Shown here piece by piece: positions 24,970-35,214 of a stretch of DNA of 64,000 nt. The position numbers were made by a program, and so were the translations under genes. Within the stretch, counting starts at the first letter, position 1, and every line of letters begins with the position of its first letter. The notes under the pieces were generated by a model. That model saw only the letters and a list, made by a program, of their open reading frames with translations. It searched no databases and was not told the DNA's origin. This stretch comes from Cladophialophora immunda (Eukaryota > Ascomycota > Eurotiomycetes > Chaetothyriales > Herpotrichiellaceae), in contig NW_015622542.1 in NCBI RefSeq assembly GCF_000835495.1, positions 3,928,485-3,992,484 on the forward strand, written 5' to 3'.

Positions 24970-25579
24970 GATTGTCGTATCCTCTGCCCTTTGCAGATGA
25001 GGGTATAGCCTTGTTGCAGTGGTCGTGGGGTGGTCTGACGCAAAGAAAAGGTCAGGTGCTAGTCCACTGACGGACGAGAGGAATAATAATCCGCCAAAGC
25101 TTCCTGGTACAAACGGAGAGGGGAAGCATCGACTTTTCGTCTGTCGCTGGTCGTCAGAAGCATCAGCCGCGACGTGGAAAGTCATCCGCCAACCAGAACC
25201 GCTGGAAACAAACCCGGCGTTGTTGATTGGTGGCCCAAACAGGAACAAGACAGTTCCGGTACTTTCCGCACACCACAGAGACCGGATGGAAGTGTCTCCA
25301 GCGCCGCTGATTGGCTAGAAGGAAACTGCCAGGGTGACACGAGAACAATCCTCAATGCGCTCTGCAGGACGACGTGTTCTAGCCCTCGTCCAGAGACCCT
25401 AACGTGTGTTTGCTTGGGGATTCGTACACGGTACCTGGACCTAAGGCAGAGTCCAAAGAAAACCTTCTCAGGACCACATGGCTCCTTGCATATTGGCGGT
25501 TTTGCAAACTTTGTACTAGATGTCAGACCCGGCTGCTTGGAGGCGGATCTCGCCGTGTCGACGAGCCACATGGTCCAGC
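24970..25579. promoter_or_regulatory. Shared divergent promoter of two regulator genes
   Basis: The 610 bp between the Zn2Cys6 start (24969) and the bHLH start (25580) contain no convincing gene and must carry both promoters. Two regulators sharing one control region suggests cross-regulation, which I cannot test here. Confidence 0.45.
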
Positions 25580-26617
25580 ATGGAGAGATATATCAATGCC
25601 CCTTTCTCTCAGTGTCCCGTGAGTCTGGGCATTGCATCGCACATTCATGAAGAACAACCAGAAATCATTTTGCTGCGTGAAGAAAAAACATGGCCTTTGC
25701 ATCTGTTCCAGGCCTTGGACAGGCTGCCCTCGATGACCAAGCAGTACGTGGTCTGAGATGTCGGTTTCTCCTAACCCCAACTAACGAAACGGTCGCAGCC
25801 GACGAACGACCCTTTCCTCGAATTTGCCTATTCAGAGAATGGAAATGCGCTCTCAGCAGACCAGGATCCCATGCTTCCAACTCCCGTGAATTACACATTT
25901 CTAGCGGATAGCGCTCTCCTGCGGCCAGGCCAAGATTCTTTTCCAGATCTTGCCTTGGACATGAACGCCGTTGATGGTGGTCTAACCTCTACATATTCCC
26001 CGTATCTGGGGCAGACTGGGTTCAGCGCTGGCGTTGCTACGCCCGAACCATATCTCTCTTTCACTCAACAGCCTTCTTCGAGCGACCCGGATCCCGCAAG
26101 CCTCAGAGTACTGAATTCACCTCCACGTCCGTCCAACTCCAAGCGCGCCAATTACAGTGGGAAACTATCAGAGAACTCCCTTATGAACTCTCGGGAAACT
26201 TCCGCCGTTAGCAGTTCGACCAACACAGCCAAAAGAGGTCGTAAGCCAAAATCGAAAGAGCCATCGAGCGATCCCGAAGCGCTCATGCTGAAAGCGAAGG
26301 CAACCCATTCAGAAATCGAGCGTCGATACCGCGATAATTTGAAGGATAAGATACTTCAGCTTCATGACACTCTCCTCGCAATAGGGGCGAACCCACGGAT
26401 GACACGGCGCCGAGCCACAGGCAGCTCGCCTCCATCAACGCTGGGCGACAGGGTCCGTAAAGCTGAGGTTTTCACCAATGCGATCAACTATATACACCAG
26501 TCGGAGGTGGAGATACGGCATATGGCCAATGAAATCCAACAGCTGAGGACCCAACTCTATCAACTAGAGCAGCTAGCCGGGTCTCAACAACACCTTTTCC
26601 GGAATCTAGCGATGTAG
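25580..26617 (+). CDS. SREBP-type bHLH transcription factor, without membrane anchor
   Basis: Two exons (25580-25618 and 25799-26617) give 285 residues; the first encodes only MERYINAPFSQCP. A basic, AT-hook-like KRGRKPKSKE lies near residues 157-167. The bHLH domain spans about 178-250: basic region THSEIERRYRDN, helix 1 LKDKILQLHDTLLAI, a long loop of roughly 25 residues rich in Arg/Ser/Pro, and helix 2 RVRKAEVFTNAINYIHQ. A short leucine-rich coiled coil (EIQQLRTQLYQLEQLAG) follows. The tyrosine in ERRYR, where most bHLH proteins have arginine, is the hallmark of the SREBP class. Unlike true SREBPs it has no transmembrane segments or C-terminal regulatory domain, so it should be constitutively nuclear. 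The start is a best guess: an in-frame ATG 20 codons upstream exists at 25520. Confidence 0.85.
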
Positions 26618-27341
26618 GGCCGACTCTGAAGAACCGAGTTTGCAAGACCCTGTTGATGTCTAAAGAGGGCAAAAGTCTTGAGCAATTCAGCGAGGCGTTG
26701 GAGTCATCATCTCGTTGAGCAGAGATGGCGTAAGGCGGGGCTCGCTTCTGAGCTCTTGGGATGGATCGACTGGCACTGTGAGGCCACTCTGGGGTTGTGA
26801 GATTGTCTCGAAGACGGCGCGGCTGGGGGAATTTCATGCTTATCACACTGTTTTCAAGTTCTCTATCGGCAAAATAGGCGCATGTGGCTTACCTTTAACT
26901 TGAGTCGTGTCGTAGAACACCGCAAAAGCGCGTTTCCGGTAACTGGAGTTTGAACGATCAGCGACGAACAACAGTTTCATGATACCAGGAACCAACTCTG
27001 CATCGATCCGCAACGCTCGAGGTCAACGATAGCGCCATTGTTTGGGCCTGGAATTTGGGGTGTTTATGAACGTGTCGATTGTCTGGAGATGTCCTCGAGT
27101 CCAAACTCCAAAGAGATCTGTTCTTCAATACCGTCAAGCCAAGGCACAGGGCGGCATCACCATCCTCCCATCTGGGACTAGTCGATAATATGCTTGGCAT
27201 CAATCAGATCAGCCCGAAATCTCGAGCAATTCATCTCGACGACAGCTTCAAGCCTCGACAAGTCCTGGAGTCAATTGCGGTGGCAGCGCGGAAGAAGATG
27301 ACTGTCAACAGACATGTGGCTGGGCATTGATTCGTTGAATT
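26618..27341. other. Intergenic (724 bp)
   Basis: Between two plus-strand genes: 3' flank of the bHLH gene and promoter of RIC1. No gene or repeat was seen. Confidence 0.6.
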
Positions 27342-30300
27342 ATGTATTGGCCATGCAGCGTGCCGCAAATTTTCGCATACCATGGATCCAGCGCCCTAGC
27401 CGCACACCAAGCCGAAGAGGCAGAAGCCGGCCATGAAGAAGGCTCGAGGGAAGACGTAGAGAAGAATGATTCGACGGATGACGACTCCAATGCCATAGTC
27501 GACCTTCAAGCTGCGCGGCATGACCACCTCTTTGCGACGATCAGCCCCTTTCGCTTAGATCTTTGGTCAACGCGACCTTTGGTTGTCCTCGCCTCGCTCT
27601 CTCGTTCGTCGAAGTCGCTGGAAACTTACGGCAAGAATCTTGGCGTCGCATTCAAACCAGATGGAAGCACCTTGGTCATTCGCACAGCGGGGGCCTATTT
27701 GATGCTATACTCTGTAGAGAGCGACCAGACTGCCCGGGTCCTGCAACAGCAGTATGGGTATAGCCAAGCAAAACGTCAAAATGTCATGCGAAGTTTTGGG
27801 ACAGACGAGACTGCTGGGGTGCCAGAGGTCCTCCTGCGCTTCCGAAGAGCCATCAAGATCGATGCGGGAATCAATTCAATCAACGCCCTCGACTCGGAAA
27901 TAATCGTGGCAACGACCAAACCGGCTGCCGTGCAGTGCATTAGATGGGACCTTCAGAAGGATGGCTCCAATGCGGTTGCCCAGCTGCTGAACAGGATGGA
28001 CTGGATCACCCAAAAGTCGAGCATATCAACCATGATCCATGACAGAGCCATGAACCTTTCAGTCTGGCTGTCACAGGACGGCCATGCGTATGCCGTGCAG
28101 CGGATGAAACCGCAGTTGACACGGGCGCCGTCTTCAGACGAGTCTGTTCCCTCCTCAAAGGGATCCACAAACCCATCCACCAGACTGTTTGACGGCTACT
28201 GTTTTCACAAGCCTGAATCACCCTCAGGCGCGACATTTGCGAGTATCAATGCCCGATTCTCACTCATCGCCGTTGCTACCTCGAGTGGAGAAATCATCTG
28301 CTATTCTGCAAAAGACTACGCCGGGAATATCCCGTTGTCTCACACTTTCCGGGCTTCCACCTCGCCATCGTCCAGAGGCGCTATCACATGTCTTATATGG
28401 TCTCCCGATGGCTACTGTCTCTTTGTCGGCTACAAACACGGTTGGTGTACGTGGTCAGTGTTTGGAAAGGAGGGCGCTTCGACCTTCCACCAGAACCTAA
28501 CACACGCCGAATCCAATGCCGAGAAATGGCTCCTCGCTGTCCAGCGAGCTACTTGGATCGGTGCAGGCGGCGAAATTCTCCTCACGACGCCGTATGATAG
28601 CCGAATCTGGAAGTTAGAAATGTCGCGGAGCGCGGCTATGGGCTGTTTTTCTTGCGCAAATCTCGTTCGTGCTCTTCTCCAAACTCCTACGGAGCTGACA
28701 GTCTATCGTGGCCATGAACTCCCCGACTTGACTTCTATATCGAATGAGGCATCCCTTTGGCATCACGCCGAATATCCACATGTCTATCTACACAATCAGT
28801 GGCCTATCAAGTCGTGCGTTGTGTCACAAGACGGAAGATATGTCGCAATTGCTGGCCGTCGAGGCTTGGCCCACTACAGTCTTCAGAGTGGAAGGTGGAA
28901 AACTTTCTCCGACTTGTCGGTAGAGAGTTCGTTTGCAGTCCGTGGAGGAATGTGCTGGTTCAACCATGTCCTTGCCGTGGCAACTGAGAATACTAGTGGG
29001 TACGACTTGCGACTGTACTCGCGGGAACTCGAACTGGGCCGTTTCCCATTGCATAACGAAGCATTCTCCATGCCCATCGTGTTTGTGGGCCCTTCGGGAG
29101 AAGATTCGTTATTGGTCTATACCTACGAGAACATCCTCTACCATTATATCCTCAACATAACTGATCGAGGCGCACAGCTTGTGCAGGTGGGCCAAATCGC
29201 TTTTCACGGCATCGTCCGTGCACCAAGTCGAGTTCGGTCCGTCAGCTGGGTCGTGCCAGATTCCCAGCTCCGAAACGGAGATCCCTCCAGAGACGTGGAA
29301 TTCGCGTCCGTCCTTTTCCTCGTCGACGACAAGTTGGTATTGTTGCAAGCGTCTCGGAACGAAAAGGACGAGCTCAAATACGACATGCGCGTCGTTGCTC
29401 AGCATGTCGAGTACTACATCCTCATGCGGGATCAGATATACTTCAACTTCAGCACTGGTCTGGATGAATCAGCGCCACCCACACCGTCACCTGGATCGGC
29501 ATTCACCCTACGAAGCCAGCAGAACTACTCGTTGCGAGACTCTCTCTGGATATTCAACGGTGATGAGCTTCGTCTCTGGCCCGATGTGCGTGACCTGTTC
29601 CACCACGCTGCAGGGGATCTCAACACATCCCCAGTACTGTCCATGTCCATCGACTTCTACCCTTTATCCATCCTGCTCACCAAAGGGGTGGTGCTGGGTA
29701 TTGAATCCGAGCTTCTCCAAAGGCGAGACGTCAATTTCGCCCAATTCCGCTCCAGCATTCGCACCCAACTTTTCCTTCCCTATATTCTTCGCCACCAACT
29801 CTGTGAAGCAAACGACACCCCCGCCGCATTCGGCCTGGCCAACCAGTACCAGAACCTCTCATACTTTCCTCATGCGCTGGAAATTCTGCTACACAATGTC
29901 CTCGACGATGAAGTTGATCGGAAACCTACATTGAGGGACAAAGAAGAAGATGAGGCGCAGGGGCCATTGCCGGCTGTCCTTTCGTTTCTCCAACTCGTGC
30001 TCCCACCAACCACATATTTATCGACCGTGGTGCAATGCATCCGCAAAACAGAGCTCTCGTCCTGGCGAACGCTCTTCGCACACCTCCCCCCCCCTCTGAC
30101 CCTGTTCGAACAAGCCCTCGAACTCGAGGACCTCAAAACCGCCGGCGGCTACCTCATCGTTCTCCAGGGGCTAGAAGAGGGCAACGACGAATCCGAGTCC
30201 TACGACGCCCGCAAGTTCGAGGGCTATGTCATCCGCCTCATGAAACTGGCACGTCAAAAGGGGGATTTCGAGCTGTGCGCCGAACTTGCCAGGTTCATGA

Positions 30301-30539
30301 TGGGCATTGATCCCAGAGGGGATGCGTTGAGGAGGGTCATCATCGGCGTGGGGTTCAGGAACAAGCCGACCCTTTTGGAGCCCACTCGCACAGTGTCTGG
30401 CGCAGGGACGTTGCAAATACCGCGCTCGAGGAGTAAAGGTACGGAGGAAAGCTCGGAGGGAAGCTCGAGTCCGTCACCAGTGAGATTGAGCCCTGTTAGT
30501 GGTGGTGACTATTTCTCGAATTCACCAGGAGGATATTGA
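27342..30539 (+). CDS. RIC1: RIC1, subunit of the Ric1-Rgp1 Rab GEF
   Basis: Ric1 with Rgp1 activates the Rab GTPase Ypt6/Rab6 on Golgi membranes, for retrograde endosome-to-Golgi traffic. One exon of 1065 residues, the usual fungal length. It begins with the family signature MYWPCSVPQIFAYHG. The N-terminal two thirds are WD40-like beta-propeller repeats (GAITCLIWSPDGYCLFVGYK, CVVSQDGRYVAIAGRRG). The conserved RIC1 domain in the C-terminal third includes FLPYILRHQLCEANDTPAA, NQYQNLSYFPHALEILLHNV and CAELARFMMGIDPRGDALRR. The end is Ser/Pro rich (RSKGTEESSEGSSSPSPVR) and likely disordered. The lack of introns over 3.2 kb is notable beside intron-rich neighbours. A run of nine C within the coding region at about 30086 encodes prolines. 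Confidence 0.95.
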   Translation: MYWPCSVPQIFAYHGSSALAAHQAEEAEAGHEEGSREDVEKNDSTDDDSNAIVDLQAARHDHLFATISPFRLDLWSTRPLVVLASLSRSSKSLETYGKNLGVAFKPDGSTLVIRTAGAYLMLYSVESDQTARVLQQQYGYSQAKRQNVMRSFGTDETAGVPEVLLRFRRAIKIDAGINSINALDSEIIVATTKPAAVQCIRWDLQKDGSNAVAQLLNRMDWITQKSSISTMIHDRAMNLSVWLSQDGHAYAVQRMKPQLTRAPSSDESVPSSKGSTNPSTRLFDGYCFHKPESPSGATFASINARFSLIAVATSSGEIICYSAKDYAGNIPLSHTFRASTSPSSRGAITCLIWSPDGYCLFVGYKHGWCTWSVFGKEGASTFHQNLTHAESNAEKWLLAVQRATWIGAGGEILLTTPYDSRIWKLEMSRSAAMGCFSCANLVRALLQTPTELTVYRGHELPDLTSISNEASLWHHAEYPHVYLHNQWPIKSCVVSQDGRYVAIAGRRGLAHYSLQSGRWKTFSDLSVESSFAVRGGMCWFNHVLAVATENTSGYDLRLYSRELELGRFPLHNEAFSMPIVFVGPSGEDSLLVYTYENILYHYILNITDRGAQLVQVGQIAFHGIVRAPSRVRSVSWVVPDSQLRNGDPSRDVEFASVLFLVDDKLVLLQASRNEKDELKYDMRVVAQHVEYYILMRDQIYFNFSTGLDESAPPTPSPGSAFTLRSQQNYSLRDSLWIFNGDELRLWPDVRDLFHHAAGDLNTSPVLSMSIDFYPLSILLTKGVVLGIESELLQRRDVNFAQFRSSIRTQLFLPYILRHQLCEANDTPAAFGLANQYQNLSYFPHALEILLHNVLDDEVDRKPTLRDKEEDEAQGPLPAVLSFLQLVLPPTTYLSTVVQCIRKTELSSWRTLFAHLPPPLTLFEQALELEDLKTAGGYLIVLQGLEEGNDESESYDARKFEGYVIRLMKLARQKGDFELCAELARFMMGIDPRGDALRRVIIGVGFRNKPTLLEPTRTVSGAGTLQIPRSRSKGTEESSEGSSSPSPVRLSPVSGGDYFSNSPGGY

Positions 30540-30699
30540 GAAGGAACCGGAATAGATAGATAGGTGGATTCACAAATGGTCCTTTCCCCCTAGAGTCTGC
30601 GGGCTGTTCTGCATGCGAGTCTATATCCGAGAGCAGAAAGCATGAAATTTTGCTTCCATCCGCTCACTGTAATCGTACAACATACAAACCCCCTCCTGC

Positions 30700-31515
30700 T
30701 CAACCTAGCCTTCTAACTTGCGGACTCCGGGTTCCTCCAAACTTCAATCTCGTCCCGTCCGTCACCTTCGCGATTAAGGGCTTGATCATCCTCCCCTCCG
30801 TCCCTAGCAGTGCTTTCTGGAAGGCCTCTCTTCCAGGCCCATATCCTCGAAATATCACCTCAATTCCCGCGCCTGGGGAACCACTGTACGCGGGTTTCTT
30901 TATGTTTGATAGCGTGCACCATGGGTTGTTGTTGTGTTTGTTGCTTTTGCTGCCTCCCAGCTTCCACTGTTTCTCTGCCATTTTCCGAAAGGTGTATGCT
31001 GCCAGTTGGAAACTTGCATCGTAGGATGCTTTTTGGGCATTGCGAAGTCCCAGGTTGCCGCACGAGAAGGATAAGATCGGATTACGATTCGGTTCGGTGA
31101 ACGTGATGTGGGTGTTGTGCCGGTGGGCGTAGACGTTAATGTGGTATGGCTCGTCCGTATACGAGCTCCTGACAGAAGGTCGCGTTGCGGCTTCTGCTTG
31201 TGCAGATTGTGCGACGTTCCGGAGATCTCTTTGGAAGATGGAGCGCATCGAATTGTTCGTGGTTGGCGACGCTGCGTTGCTGTTCGAACTTCCGCGTAGA
31301 AGCTCGTGGAACTGGCTCAGAGCATCAGTCTCCTTTGCAGGGACTTCTTCATTGACTTTGATCCCTAGACGTTCGGACAGTCTGGTGGGCTGGCGCTCTG
31401 GTTCTCTGGAAGAGCTTGGACTTGAATCTGAGATGGCGCGTCGTGACTGCGTGAGGTAGGAGTTCCTACACGATCTGCACATGGACGACAGCAAAGGGGC
31501 CCTTGGATGCGCCAT
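30700..31515 (-). CDS. MRPS18: Mitochondrial small-subunit ribosomal protein uS11m
   Basis: Component of the mitochondrial ribosome platform near the mRNA exit; the yeast counterpart is Mrps18. One exon, 271 residues from MAHPRAPLLSS. The first 40 residues are rich in Arg/Ser with few acids, as in a mitochondrial presequence, followed by a non-conserved linker. The uS11 core starts at YHINVYAHRHNTHITF and includes ILSFSCGNLGLRNAQKASYD, AAYTFRKMAEK, GIEVIFRGYGPGREAFQKAL and the end KVTDGTRLKFGGTRSPQVRR. The frame extends further upstream, but the MAHPR start leaves the best targeting sequence. Divergent from TIM44 over 247 bp. Confidence 0.94.
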   Translation of the reverse strand: MAHPRAPLLSSMCRSCRNSYLTQSRRAISDSSPSSSREPERQPTRLSERLGIKVNEEVPAKETDALSQFHELLRGSSNSNAASPTTNNSMRSIFQRDLRNVAQSAQAEAATRPSVRSSYTDEPYHINVYAHRHNTHITFTEPNRNPILSFSCGNLGLRNAQKASYDASFQLAAYTFRKMAEKQWKLGGSKSNKHNNNPWCTLSNIKKPAYSGSPGAGIEVIFRGYGPGREAFQKALLGTEGRMIKPLIAKVTDGTRLKFGGTRSPQVRRLG

Positions 31516-31762
31516 GTTGCCTTGTCTATGATGTGGTCGTCGCCAGTTTAAAGGAGCAGTGCACTGAACACTGTGCAGTCCGTGGTGCAAGAAAGATGCA
31601 ATTGGATCTACAACGGAACAGGAAGCTTAGCCGGAGCCGAAATTCGATTTCCTCCGCCGTCTTCAAGTTGCATCAACTGACTATGAACGAGCTTGCTGAA
31701 CTCTTTTCTTTCAGTGCTCTGCTCGTTTCTTTATTCCTGCTTGCAGATAACCGCTCCGTAGC
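31516..31762. promoter_or_regulatory. Divergent promoter shared by uS11m and TIM44
   Basis: Only 247 bp separate the two start codons. A CCAAT pentamer (minus strand, 31601-31605), the core recognised by the HAP complex, sits near the middle. Both genes serve mitochondrial biogenesis, so joint control is plausible. Confidence 0.45.
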
Positions 31763-33381
31763 ATGACTGTACTGCGTCGCGCACCTGTTCTTGGTGTCCG
31801 TCATTATGTGACAGCCACCAGTCAACTTGCCACGCTCCGAACGTCGGCGCAGTATGGGAGGACAGCAGTCTACAGAAGATTACTCCAGTCAGGACAACAC
31901 TCAAAATCTCTCAATCCCTCATTACACCTGACCCCGTTCTCCCCCAGACTCATCCTTTCGAACCAGACCCTCCTTCGATCTCTCCATACATCCGGAACTC
32001 GGTCCCAACAAACCCAGTCTAAAGAAGACCCAAAACAGGAAGTCCGAGATCCGCCACGGGACGACAAACCAGAAAAAGAAGCAAGTGAGGAAAAAGAGGG
32101 AAAGGATCAGAAGGAGGAAAAATCAGAGAAGGGAGAAAAGGAAGGGAAAGAGTCCCCTCCACCTCCACCACCTCACGGCGACAAAACTCCCTGGCAAGTT
32201 TTTGTCGACACCCTCCGAACAGAATTCAAGGCGTCCAAAGAGTGGAATGAATCCACAAAACAACTCTCGGGCTCCGTCCAGCAGTTTACCGAATCCGATG
32301 CTGTAAGAAGGGCGCGAGAGGCCTCCGAGGCCGCATCCAAGGGCACATCGCAAGCGTTGAAGAGCACAGCCAGCGCCATCGGCCAGGGTGCGGCATGGGC
32401 TTGGGAAACGCCTGTCGTACAGGGTGTGCGAAAAGGAGTCAACGCCACCGGTCGTGGGATTGAAAAAGCCACTCGGCCAATTCGGGAAACAAAGGCGTTC
32501 AAGGACGTCTCGGAAGCAGTTGATGATGGGAGCAGCTCCAGATATGGTGGCTGGATCGAGAAGGAGGAGCGAAGAAAAAGGGAAGAAGCCCGAAGATTGA
32601 AAGAAGCACAATCGCCCAACAAAAAGGACGAACCCATGGTTGAAGATCCAAAGTAAGTGCGCCCCGAAAGCACTCTACAACGTGTGCCTCTAACAATTAT
32701 TGCAGCGCCGGAACCAATATTACCGTCCACAAAGACTCAGCATGGCGAGAGCAATGGAACAGTTTCAAAGAGAACTCCAAGCTAATGCAGAGTCTATTCA
32801 ACATGAAAACGACATATGAAGAATCCGAGAACCCCCTGATCTCAACAGCGCGCTCCATCTCCGACCGAGTGGCCGGGTTTTTTGCAGAGAATGAGACGGC
32901 CATGGTCATCAAGAAATTCCGCGAAATGGACCCCTCTTTCCAGTTGGAGCCCTTCCTGCGGGATATGCGAGAATACATTTTGCCAGAGGTGCTCGACGCT
33001 TACGTTAAGGGCGACGTCGAAACTTTGAAATTGTGGCTCTCAGCGGCACAGTTCCAAGTCTATTCAGCTCTGATGGAACAGTACACCAAGGCGGGTTTGA
33101 AATCGGACGGACGGATTCTAGACATCAGACATGTCGACATCCTGAATGCTCGATTACTGGAGCCTGGCGATATCCCCGTCTTCATCATCACGTGTCGGAC
33201 GCAAGAAGTCCACGTTTATCGCAACGCAAAGACGAATGAATTGGCGGCAGGGATGGAAGACAAGGTGCAGCTGGTAACATACGCCATTGGGGTGACGAGA
33301 ATACCAGAAGAAGTCAACAATCCCGAGACGAGAGGGTGGAGGATGATTGAATTGCAGAAGGCGGCCAGAGATTACATCTGA
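31763..33381 (+). CDS. TIM44: TIM44, import motor subunit of the mitochondrial inner membrane
   Basis: Tim44 anchors matrix Hsp70 to the TIM23 channel to pull precursors into the matrix. Two exons (31763-32652 and 32706-33381) give 521 residues. The N-terminus MTVLRRAPVLGVRHYVTATS is a clear presequence, with a likely processing region near RSLHTSGTRSQQT. A highly charged Lys/Glu-rich linker (KEASEEKEGKDQKEEKSEK) and a PPPPPPHGDKTPWQVF motif follow. The middle helical region, EWNESTKQLSGSVQQFTESD, interacts with the motor in characterised homologues. The C-terminal Tim44 domain (TTYEESENPLISTARSISD, EFLRDMREYILPEVLDAY-like segment, GLKSDGRILDIRHVD, PVFIITCRTQEVHVYRNAK) binds cardiolipin. Length and order match the family. 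Confidence 0.97.
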
Positions 33382-34268
33382 TCTCTCTGGCGCAAAAGGT
33401 TGCAGCCGAGAGTGTCGATACTTCCGCATTTAGCGAGCATTCTTTGGCAACACTGGTGGATTCTACGCTCTCATATGTGTCGGTTGTCAGGATCAACTCA
33501 GCTCGGTCCTGATGTGTGTGCTTTTAGATCAACATTCTTGTTCCAACTGATGGCTGTTGGAGAGGGGGTTCCAAAGCAATGTACTTTTATCCCTTTGACG
33601 AGCATGGGTCCTGTCATTGATGACCCCCACGAAGGAGGCCGGAAAGGGGGCAAAACTGGATAGCCATGGATAAGGCTGCTAACTTGACCAGCCACGTTTG
33701 CCTCTTTGGGGGGGTGGATGGAAGGGGCTTCCAAAAAATACAAAATAATTCTTCGCTCGGGAAAAGTATATGTACTTGTATGCAGATGCAGGGCCAATTG
33801 ACCACAGGCGATCACCTGTTCATCGGTCAATGACGCAGATACATGCAGATGCAGCTCGCATGGACCAGTAATGCGTTACACCAGAGGGCTGCTTAGTCTC
33901 GGTTGAACGACGTCATGTCCTTTGCCCTCCCCAACTGCGTGCGAAACTTTGTCTATCGTCAGGCATGTGAGGTGCAACACCAGGCATCAATCAAACGGTA
34001 CAAGTCCCCTACAAAAGACCTCTCACTCCCCCTGTACTTCCTTACTTTGCTTCTGTTTTCTTCTCTCTTCTCCCTGAGACTCGTCCTACCGAGATAGTAC
34101 CCAAATCAATCCTATCCTCCCCTCTCTTCCTAGAACCACCATTGAGGAAAGACAGACTTCAACCCCTCAAGCAAGCCCTGACCCCCGTCCACGTATCCAT
34201 CTTCCCCCCCCCTCCTTACTGCTCCCCTTCTCCCAATACCACAAGAACCTAGAAAAGAAACCCAAAAG
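33382..34268. other. Intergenic (887 bp) with CT-rich leader
   Basis: 3' flank of TIM44, then the promoter of the small gene at 34269. Bases 34020-34260 are strongly CT rich on the plus strand, including a 9-C run near 34205, typical of an active fungal core promoter. No further gene. Confidence 0.55.
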
Positions 34269-34806
34269 ATGCCTCTCGTCGTCCCCGGCATCAACAACAC
34301 CGGCGGCAACACCACCACCGGCGAGTGGATGGACAAGCTCATGGGCAAGCGGTTGGGCGAGACGAGCACCGAGACGCAGTTTGCCAAGAAGGACCTGCCG
34401 CAGAACCACCGCGTCGTCGAGGAGGGCGGGATGATGACCATGGACCATAACCCAGACCGGTACGCTGCCTTTTTCCATTACCCTGCTATCTGTTGTGTCT
34501 GTGTGTGCGGTTCCATTTGCCGTTCTCCAATGTGAGGACGGCATGGGAGGAGGTATCGGAGAATGGGAGTGGGATCAAAACTCACATGTGAAGGCGGCTG
34601 GGTGCTATAAAGCAGGTAGGGAATGAAGAGGAGGAGGAGGAAAGCGAGGGCGGACAAGCATGTTGACAAAACTGTACTTGTCGTGGCTACAGATGAGACC
34701 GGTATGAAGCTGTCTGGGCTAACTTCTGCACGTCTTGCCGCGTGCACACAGGCTGAATATCCACGTCGACAAGGACGGCACAGTCAAGAAGGTGACGCAC
34801 GGCTAG
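34269..34806 (+). CDS. Small peptidase inhibitor I78-like protein
   Basis: Two exons (34269-34459 and 34752-34806) separated by a 292-nt intron, long for this region, give 81 residues. The protein starts MPLVVPGINNTGG, continues WMDKLMGKRLGE, DLPQNHRVVEEGGMMTMDHNPDR and, after splicing inside the Arg codon, ends LNIHVDKDGTVKKVTHG. The pattern of a hydrophobic-rich start, R-V-x-P/E-G-x-x-x-T-x-D-x-x-P-x-R-L-N and a terminal xDGTVxxVxxG is that of the I78 inhibitor family (potato-inhibitor-I-like fold). It has no cysteines and no signal peptide, so it should be cytosolic. Target protease unknown. The strong CT-rich promoter suggests good expression. Confidence 0.85.
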
Positions 34807-35214
34807 ATCGGCTACAAGGGAAAATGGATCAGACGGGGAACGGTATAGACTCGCCCAAGCCCGTCTAACACGGCACGGCATGGCATGGCATGGCAAGACT
34901 ATGTATGATATGCAGATTACGGATTCAAGAACACACAAAGCATGAAAGACAAACAAATATGAATTCCTTGACGACGAATAGATAGTGTACTGGCTGCTCT
35001 ATACCATAGTCCCATTCCGGCTGGGTATCATTTGATGGATCGACCTCATCCGCTGTTGCAGGTTTTATACATGCCGCATTCATCCGTCGAGTCCTTCGTC
35101 TGCCACTAAACATTAGGCTCAAAAGAAATAAGACACACTCCCTTCTCGCGTCGTCCTCTTTGACCAATTAATTGTGCAAACCCAGGGTCCCGAGATGGAC
35201 GTCAGCTCGTCACG
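34807..35214. other. Short convergent intergenic region
   Basis: 3' flanks of the I78-like gene (plus) and the VPS9-ankyrin gene (minus). It has a short tandem GGCATGGCAT-like run near 34877-34893; nothing else is visible. Confidence 0.6.
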
